This document shows, one piece after another, positions 21,807-27,501 of a DNA stretch of 27,501 bases (positions are counted from its first letter, which is position 1; the number at the start of each line of letters is the position of its first letter). The position numbers and the translations under genes were made by a program. This stretch comes from JBJKRF01 sp046704785 (lineage in GTDB: Bacteria > Chloroflexota > Anaerolineae > Anaerolineales > Villigracilaceae). A model generated the notes under the pieces. The model had not been told where the DNA came from and searched no databases. It saw only the letters and a list, made by a program, of their open reading frames with translations. The stretch is taken from NCBI GenBank assembly GCA_046704785.1, contig JBJKRF010000137.1, forward strand, positions 1 through 27,501. Reading direction: 5' to 3'.

Positions 21807-24654
21807 GGAATTTGTAGAAACATTTACTTCTGCACCCGATGAACATACACGCCAAGCTTTACTGGAGGAGCACAAAGAATTTCTGAAAGTCGATACCGTG
21901 TATGCGTTGAAAGAACGCGCCGATATCTTGCAACGCGACAATGCACATCAAGTCTTGAATGTTGGCTTGGCAGCCGAAAAAATGGCGGAAGGCCTGTCGA
22001 GTGACGAAGCTCATGCGCTGGCTTTGTGGATGCAGGCCAATGCCTATCATCATCTTGCTCAGTTTGAATCCGCCGTGCGGTGTTATGAACGTGCGGCGGC
22101 CCTTTTTAAGGCGGCCGGAAAACCTCTGGAAGCGGCACGCACCAATATTGGTCAGATGTTCACCCGAATGACAATGGGACAATTCGAGTATGCCCAACTC
22201 CTGGCAGAAGCGACCCGTCTGGTCTTCATCCAGGCTGGCGATACGCGTTCCCGGGCAAAGATCGATATGAACCTGGGCCACCTGCATAGACGGCAGGGCC
22301 ATTCTATGCAAGCGTTGGAATACTATAAACAGGCCACCGAAACCTTTCAATCCCTCGGTGACCCGCTCTACGCCGCCATGACCCAAGTCAATCAGGCTGT
22401 TGCCCTGACCGAGCTCGATATTTTCCTGGGCGCCGAAATGCTCTACGAGCAAGCCCGACCTGTCTTCGAGTCTAAAAAGTTACGGGGCGCAACTGCTTCG
22501 GTGGATTTCGACCTGGCATGCCTCCGTTATTATCGTGGCAATTATGGCCAAGCCCTGCGCACTTTCGAGCGTGCCCGGGACACCTTTGTGGAGATTTCAG
22601 ATCGGATTAACATTGCTCGGACCGACCTGGAAGAGAGTGATCTGTATCTCGACCTAAACCTGCCCGATGAAACGCTGCACCTGGCCGGACAGGCCGAAGG
22701 TGCCTTCGAGCAAATGGGTATGCCCTTCGAATCGGGTCGGGCGCGGGCCAATCACGCCGCGGCATTGGCCCGCCTGGGCCAGCGGGCGTCTGCCCTGGCC
22801 GTGCTGGAGCAGGCACGCGCGCTTTTCGCCTCGCAAGACAACCAGGCCTGGACAGCGCACGTCGACCTGCAACGCGCGGAAATCCTGAGGCAGGAGGGCC
22901 AAAATGAGCAGGCCCGGCTGCTGGCTTGCACGGCCGCCCGGGCCTACGCAAAACTGGACATGAAAACCAAGGAAACATACGCCCACATTCTCAGCGCCAC
23001 GTTGTGGGCGGACGAGAGCCAGTGGGAAGCTGCTTTTCAGGAATTACAGTTCGCCCGTAAGGCACTCGGTAAATTGGCGGCCCCCTGGTTGGAACAACGC
23101 ATCGAAACATGCGCTGGTCGCATCCATGAAGGCTTGGGGCAAATCGACGAAGCCCTCGAACATTATCAGCACGCAGCCAGCGAGATCGAGAACATCGTAG
23201 CCACCCTGACGGCGGAGGAACAACGCACGGCCTTCGTGGCCGACAAACTGGCCCCGTACGAAGCGCTAGTCACTTTATACAGCCAGCAGAATCCTGCTGC
23301 CGCCTTCCAATGGGCAGAACAGGCCAAGTCGCGCGCCCTGGTCGACATGCTGGCGGCTGGCCTGCGGCCGCGCTTGCGCATTACCGATAAAACGGACGCG
23401 CGCCAGGGGGCAAAACTCCAGGAATTGCGCGAAGAACTCAACTGGCTATATACGCGTTTAACCCGCGGCACGGCGCCGGGCGAGTCAGGCGCTCCTGCCG
23501 CCGAACCGGGCACCTGGACCAAAGTCCAGGAGCGTGAGCGCGAGGCCACTTCGCTATGGCGGGAGTTACAAGCCCGGCACGCCGAGGAACTCTCCCTGAT
23601 TCGGGTTGCGCCATTGCAACCGCAGGAAATCCAGTCCAAGATTCCAGAAAACACGCTCGTCGTGGAATATTTTATCGCCCGCGGGCAGGTCAATGCTTTT
23701 GTCCTCGGCCCGGACAGCCTGCGGGTCTACCCGGCGCTGACCCCTCTCGCCAGCCTGCTGCCCCTGCTGGAAGAACTGGCTTTCCAGCTTTCCAAATTCC
23801 AATACGGCCCTTCCTATTACCGGCGGCATCGCCAGGTCCTGCTGGAAAACACACAAAGGATTCTCGATCAACTGGGCGAGAAATTGCTCCGGCCCCTCTG
23901 GGAACAGGTGTACAATACGAAAGCGATCATCATTGTCCCACATGGCCCGCTGCACGCGCTGCCCTTCCAGACGCTGCGGGTCGAGAATCATTATCTAATT
24001 GAGACCCACGCGATTTCGTATGCGCCCAGTGCGGCTGTGTTAAAATTCTGTTGGGACAAGCCCGTCAGTTTCGATGATTCCAAGCCCTTTGCCGGGAAAC
24101 CGTTACTGGTAGGTCTGCCCGACGAACGTGCTTACCACGTCACCGAAGAAATTCAGGCCCTGGGCAAGCTGTTCGGCGAAGCGGATATCCTGCTGGAAGA
24201 ACAGGCAACTTTCGAACAGGTACAGCAATTCCTTCCCCATTGCGGCATCCTTCACCTGGCAACCCACGGGCTCTTCCGCCCGGAAGCGCCCCTGCTGTCT
24301 TCCATCCACCTGGCCGACCGTTGGCTGGCCGTGCAAGATGTCTACGACCTGGACCTGCAGGCCGGGCTGGTCACGCTCAGCGCCTGTGAGACCGGCCTGG
24401 GACGCGACGCTGGCGGGGATGACCTGGTCGGGCTGGTACGCGGTTTTCTCTATGCGGGCGCCGCCTCTTTGCTGGTCAGCCTGTGGACGGTTGACGACGA
24501 GTCGACGGCCTGCCTGGTAACTGACTTTTACCGGCAATGGTTGGCCGGTGTTCCCAAGGCCCAGGCGTTACGCCAAGCCCAATTGACGCTGCTCAAGGAA
24601 TACGAACATCCCTATTATTGGGCCCCGTTGGTCTTGATCGGCAACGAAAAATAA
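21796..24654 (+). CDS. TPR-CHAT protein (caspase-like peptidase with TPR sensor)
   Basis: 952 residues, no signal peptide. About residues 50-480 are tandem TPR-like helical repeats (for example FESAVRCYERAAALFKAAGK; ALEYYKQATETFQSLGDPLY), a likely protein-binding sensor. After a charged linker comes a CHAT domain from about 640 to the end. The caspase dyad is intact: His824 in ILHLATHGLF and Cys864 in LSACETGLGRDAGGDDLVG. The C-terminus PYYWAPLVLIGN is typical of CHAT. CHAT proteins such as separase and the Craspase/TPR-CHAT effector cut specific proteins. The overlap with the zinc-finger gene suggests the anti-sigma-like protein may be its substrate or regulator. Confidence 0.92.
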   Translation: MTNEEFVETFTSAPDEHTRQALLEEHKEFLKVDTVYALKERADILQRDNAHQVLNVGLAAEKMAEGLSSDEAHALALWMQANAYHHLAQFESAVRCYERAAALFKAAGKPLEAARTNIGQMFTRMTMGQFEYAQLLAEATRLVFIQAGDTRSRAKIDMNLGHLHRRQGHSMQALEYYKQATETFQSLGDPLYAAMTQVNQAVALTELDIFLGAEMLYEQARPVFESKKLRGATASVDFDLACLRYYRGNYGQALRTFERARDTFVEISDRINIARTDLEESDLYLDLNLPDETLHLAGQAEGAFEQMGMPFESGRARANHAAALARLGQRASALAVLEQARALFASQDNQAWTAHVDLQRAEILRQEGQNEQARLLACTAARAYAKLDMKTKETYAHILSATLWADESQWEAAFQELQFARKALGKLAAPWLEQRIETCAGRIHEGLGQIDEALEHYQHAASEIENIVATLTAEEQRTAFVADKLAPYEALVTLYSQQNPAAAFQWAEQAKSRALVDMLAAGLRPRLRITDKTDARQGAKLQELREELNWLYTRLTRGTAPGESGAPAAEPGTWTKVQEREREATSLWRELQARHAEELSLIRVAPLQPQEIQSKIPENTLVVEYFIARGQVNAFVLGPDSLRVYPALTPLASLLPLLEELAFQLSKFQYGPSYYRRHRQVLLENTQRILDQLGEKLLRPLWEQVYNTKAIIIVPHGPLHALPFQTLRVENHYLIETHAISYAPSAAVLKFCWDKPVSFDDSKPFAGKPLLVGLPDERAYHVTEEIQALGKLFGEADILLEEQATFEQVQQFLPHCGILHLATHGLFRPEAPLLSSIHLADRWLAVQDVYDLDLQAGLVTLSACETGLGRDAGGDDLVGLVRGFLYAGAASLLVSLWTVDDESTACLVTDFYRQWLAGVPKAQALRQAQLTLLKEYEHPYYWAPLVLIGNEK

Positions 24655-24669
24655 GTCGTATCAAGGGTC

Positions 24670-24733
24670 GTCGCAAGAGGCGACACCTGTAGGGATGTTT
24701 TCCAAAGATTCTTTGGAAAACATCCCTACAGGT
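24670..24733. repeat. 23-bp-arm perfect hairpin plus adjoining small hairpin between the CHAT and subtilase genes
   Basis: Arms at 24685-24707 and 24711-24733 are perfect inverse copies (they begin ACCTGTAGGGATG and end CATCCCTACAGGT) with a 3-nt loop. GTCGC (24670-24674) and GCGAC (24680-24684) make another hairpin directly beside it. No long T-run follows. It begins about 15 bp past the CHAT stop. It may be a very stable transcription barrier or mRNA-end protector, or a copy of a palindromic repeat or small non-autonomous element. Confidence 0.8.
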
Positions 24734-24790
24734 CTTCCTCTCTACAGGAATCTTTCGGTAATTCAATTCATTCGATGGTCGGTAGTCTTC

Positions 24791-24796
24791 TATAAA
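24791..24796 (+). promoter_or_regulatory. -10-like box before the subtilase gene
   Basis: TATAAA ends 16 bases before the ATG at 24813. The -35 (TTCATT region) is weak. It would give the subtilase its own transcript with a leader of about ten bases containing the GGAGG site. It may need an alternative sigma factor, possibly the one encoded at 20511. Confidence 0.35.
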
Positions 24797-24812
24797 ATAA
24801 ATGGAGGTAGCC

Positions 24813-27188
24813 ATGAAAAGAACGATCGTTCACCAATGCAGAGTTTTCCTATTCATCTTCGCTGCCCTGGCACTGGCAGTCCCAACCGCCGGATTGGCGC
24901 ATGCCAGCCCGGCGCAAACGTCCAATCCACCTACCGACGAGGTCGTTGTCAAACCCAAGTCGGGTGTGACCATTGGCACCATCTTGGCGCGTTACAATGC
25001 CAGCCTGTTGAGCCAGATCACCGAGAGCGATCTCTACACCCTGCAGCTCCCCTCCGGCGAGACAGCGGATCAAATGCTACCCATCTTGAACACTGACACC
25101 GATCTGTACTACGCCGAACCGAATTACTACGTCGACGGTGGACCGCTCGCCGCATTCATCGAGTTTGGCGGGAACGGCGGGCTGCAAACCGTGACCCCGA
25201 CCCCCTCGGCCAGCGACCAGTGGGCCTGGACCGAAGTGGGCATGTCGGACGCCCAAAAAGAGTCCACCGGGCAAGGCGTGATCGTCGCCGTGCTGGATAC
25301 CGGCCTGGCCACCGATCACCCGATGCTGGACAGCTCCATCGATGACGGCTACGACTTCGTCGGCATGGACAGCAATTTTTATGATAGCGGCAGCGGCTCC
25401 TACATGGGCCATGGCACGCACGTCTCCGGCATCATCATCACTGAGGCGCCGCGTGCGCAGGTCATGCCCGTCCGCGTGCTTAATTCGGACGGCTTTGGCA
25501 CGTACGAAGACGTGGCTGCCGGCATCCACTACGCCGTGGATCATGGCGCGAAGATCATCAACATGAGCATGAGCGCGCCACTATTGACGCCTTCCCTGTC
25601 CGAGGCGCTGAACTACGCTTCATCACACGGCGTGATCATCGTGGCCGCATCCGGCACCGGCGCCGGACCGAACTATCCGTCAGCCGATACCAGCGACTCA
25701 CTCTTGTTGGGTGTAGGATCCACGGATCAGAACAATAACATCACCTCTTTCTCAGGGCAACCCGGCGACACCAAAGTCTTTGCGCCCGGCGTCGATATTT
25801 ACAGCGCCTATCCCTACAACGGATATGCCTTGGGCACAGGAACTTCCATGTCTACGGCCATGGTTTCCGGTGAGGCTGCCTTATTGATGTCACGCTATCC
25901 AGACTGGACACCCGCCCAAATCGTTCAACGGATCATGGCGGAAACGGTACCCGTAGCGGGCGCCAGCGCCGGACGCATCAGCCTGTCGGAAGCGCTCAAT
26001 ACCGGCCTGGAAGTCAACTATGCAGTTGGAGACATTAACTCACCGAACGACAACGGCATCAAACCGGATATCGAACTCGTCAACAATACGCCGCAGGATA
26101 TTCCACTGAGCCAACTCACCGTTCGTTACTGGTACACGGTCGACTCGAACCAAGCGCAAACCTTTAACTGTGACTATGCTTCGATCGGGTGCTCCGGTAT
26201 TGTTGGCACTTTCACTTCCATCCCTAACGGTAGCCCGAACAAAACGGCCACGTCCGACACGTACCTGCAAATTGGCTTCAACGGTAGTGCCGGAAATCTG
26301 GTTGCAGGCGGTCGGGCAGATATGAATTTGCGCATCAACAAAAACGACTGGAGCAACTACAACGAATTGAACGACTATTCCTATGACCCGACCAAGACAG
26401 CGCTGGCGCACTGGAATCACATTACCATCTATCAGAATGGAACCTTGGTTTGGGGTGTGGAACCCTCTGGAACACAAACCGGGCCAACAGCCACGTCGGC
26501 CCCACCGACCAGCACCGCCGCTGCACAACCCAGCCCAACCTCCCCACCGCCAGCGACGGCCACACCGCTCCCAGCCACGAAGACGCCCGCCCCAACCGCG
26601 ACTGCCTATCCCAGCGCAACACCCACACGCGCATCAACGGCTACTACAATCCCGGCCACAAAGACACCCACGCCAGCACCGGCCAATACCAACACACCTG
26701 TCAGCCCCACCAGCACGCCCAGTGGCCCGACAGCCACCCCAGCCAACGGTGCCATCGATGTGCAAATAGTCTCTGCCGGCACAGATAACAACCAGGTATC
26801 CGCATTCCATATCCGCGTTCAGAACACCGGCACAAGCGCACAGTCCAACTTCTCGGTCCGGATCTATTTCACTCCCGACGGTTCCAACCCGGCATCCAGT
26901 TATGTGCTCGAAAAGTACTGGGATCAGTCTGGGACGGCCACTATCTCCGGCCCGACGCAAGGCAGCGGGAACAACTACTACTTCACGATCAACTATGGGA
27001 ACGCTTCTCTGGCCGCTGGGAATTCCTGGGAGTTCGACACGGCCCTGCACTTAAGTAGTTGGGCCAGCACCATTGATAGTTCCAACGACTTCTGGCACAC
27101 CAGCGGAACACTGCCAAGCTCCTTTACAAACTGGACAAACCTTCCGCTGTACGTCAATAATACGCTCGACTGGGGTAGCAATCCCTAG
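24813..27188 (+). CDS. Secreted subtilisin-like (S8) protease with two CBM3-like domains
   Basis: 791 residues. A Sec signal peptide (residues 1-31, core VFLFIFAALALAVPTAGLA) precedes a propeptide-like part to about 145 and an S8 catalytic domain to about 400. The triad is Asp162 (AVLDTGLATDHP), His200 (GHGTHVSG) and Ser345 (GTGTSMSTAM). The oxyanion-hole position normally Asn (SGN) is Thr282 in VAASGTGAGPNYPSA. Residues 405-545 match a CBM3 cellulose-binding module (DIELVNNTPQDIPLSQLTV; NDWSNYNELNDYSYDP). A Pro/Thr linker (about 550-645) leads to a second, divergent CBM3-like domain ending YVNNTLDWGSNP. The start at 24813 follows GGAGG by five bases. Confidence 0.92.
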   Translation: MKRTIVHQCRVFLFIFAALALAVPTAGLAHASPAQTSNPPTDEVVVKPKSGVTIGTILARYNASLLSQITESDLYTLQLPSGETADQMLPILNTDTDLYYAEPNYYVDGGPLAAFIEFGGNGGLQTVTPTPSASDQWAWTEVGMSDAQKESTGQGVIVAVLDTGLATDHPMLDSSIDDGYDFVGMDSNFYDSGSGSYMGHGTHVSGIIITEAPRAQVMPVRVLNSDGFGTYEDVAAGIHYAVDHGAKIINMSMSAPLLTPSLSEALNYASSHGVIIVAASGTGAGPNYPSADTSDSLLLGVGSTDQNNNITSFSGQPGDTKVFAPGVDIYSAYPYNGYALGTGTSMSTAMVSGEAALLMSRYPDWTPAQIVQRIMAETVPVAGASAGRISLSEALNTGLEVNYAVGDINSPNDNGIKPDIELVNNTPQDIPLSQLTVRYWYTVDSNQAQTFNCDYASIGCSGIVGTFTSIPNGSPNKTATSDTYLQIGFNGSAGNLVAGGRADMNLRINKNDWSNYNELNDYSYDPTKTALAHWNHITIYQNGTLVWGVEPSGTQTGPTATSAPPTSTAAAQPSPTSPPPATATPLPATKTPAPTATAYPSATPTRASTATTIPATKTPTPAPANTNTPVSPTSTPSGPTATPANGAIDVQIVSAGTDNNQVSAFHIRVQNTGTSAQSNFSVRIYFTPDGSNPASSYVLEKYWDQSGTATISGPTQGSGNNYYFTINYGNASLAAGNSWEFDTALHLSSWASTIDSSNDFWHTSGTLPSSFTNWTNLPLYVNNTLDWGSNP

Positions 27189-27235
27189 ATCATAACAGAT
27201 TGCTTTTCCAACAACTGGCAAACCTCCTACCGACC

Positions 27236-27267
27236 GAAAGAGCCGCCCCCAACAGGGCGGCTCTTTC
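27236..27267 (+). terminator. Terminator of the subtilase gene
   Basis: GAAAGAGCCGCCC (27236-27248) and GGGCGGCTCTTTC (27255-27267) form a perfect 13-bp stem with a 6-nt loop. The T-rich segment is within the stem end. It lies 48 bp past the stop codon. Confidence 0.8.
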
Positions 27268-27501
27268 ATCGTTAACAGGAATCGCCAACAATGGAATTGG
27301 TGTTTACATGCGAAATATTCCCAATCTTCGATTCAACCGTCGAATCGGTCAATATTCTACTGACGGAGATTAATATCTTGCAAAACTTTCGTTGGCAGGA
27401 AACTACAATGATAATAGCCTTTCTTTCATTAACAGGCGTCACGACGATAAAAAGATATGTGGGGGGGGGCGGGCTTTTTTGCACCCACCCCCACACATAC
27501 A
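27268..27501. other. Non-coding tail with a G9 tract and a G/C-rich hairpin
   Basis: I see no gene here. The only long open frame (minus, 27496-27272) starts in the low-complexity end and has no ribosome site. CGATTC/GAATCG near 27329-27346 is a small hairpin. At the end, TGTGGGGG (27458-27465), part of a run of nine G (27461-27469), is inverted as CCCCCACA (27488-27495) around CGGGC and six T. This may be a terminator pointing either way or poor-quality sequence near a contig end. Confidence 0.4.

Noticed and set aside
24670..24733. CRISPR repeat or array
   Set aside because: Single palindrome, no regularly spaced copies; no array found anywhere in the window.
26450..26788. Alternative-frame open frames over the Pro/Thr linker (both strands)
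   Set aside because: They are by-products of the repetitive ACN/CCN codons of the subtilase linker.
27272..27496. Minus-strand 74-codon open frame at the right end
   Set aside because: Begins in the G/C-rich low-complexity end, no ribosome site, no recognisable domain.

Overview
The window reads as ordinary bacterial chromosome, with one accessory-looking patch at the left edge, one small peptide-modification-like cassette, and one regulatory/protease locus at the right. The organism is most likely a rod-shaped, peptidoglycan-making member of the Chloroflexota (Anaerolineae-like). This is inferred from the mix of a CBS-CBS-ACT protein, a sigma/zinc-anti-sigma/TPR-CHAT operon, a PqqD/HPr-kinase-like/nucleotidyltransferase cassette, a CBM3-bearing secreted subtilase, and start sites that look leaderless. 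No rRNA gene or other firm taxonomic marker is present, so the assignment is tentative.

Left edge (1-1030): an incomplete, apparently frameshifted minus-strand gene lies behind a strong promoter. A 17-bp-arm perfect inverted repeat overlaps that promoter, and a terminator-like leader hairpin follows it. Next come a small double helix-turn-helix protein, a tRNA-like T-arm fragment beside a 12-bp-arm inverted repeat, and an intact tRNA-Gln(CTG). The patch looks like the border of an integrated element at a tRNA.

1078-3961 (all minus): a four-gene cassette. In transcription order it encodes a Tat-type secreted small protein, a PqqD-like protein, an HPr-kinase-like P-loop protein and a nucleotidyltransferase-like protein. 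The last three genes overlap and are probably translationally coupled. No radical SAM enzyme, lasso cyclase or leader protease is next to them.

4118-13679 (all minus): gltX, then the cell-shape and division genes. In transcription order these are mreB, mreC, mreD, mrdA (PBP2), minC, minD, minE, rodA. They build and steer the lateral-wall elongation machinery and place the division site. A promoter before mreB and a stack of promoter-like boxes before minC suggest two transcription units.

13945-19392 (plus): a DegV lipid-binding protein, a small DUF2892 membrane protein, uridine kinase, cyclophilin, a VTT/DedA-type membrane protein, an M20 dipeptidase and a CBS-ACT sensor. These are housekeeping genes in short transcription units. 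A convergent RluB-type pseudouridine synthase gene (minus) follows.

20416-27267 (plus): an ECF-type sigma factor, a zinc-finger anti-sigma-like protein and a TPR-CHAT caspase-like protein form a tight operon behind a near-consensus promoter. After a very long perfect hairpin comes a secreted subtilisin-like protease carrying two CBM3-like domains. Its oxyanion-hole position reads Thr where Asn is expected. This sigma/anti-sigma/CHAT/subtilase locus and the PqqD/HprK-like cassette are the two least-explained systems here.
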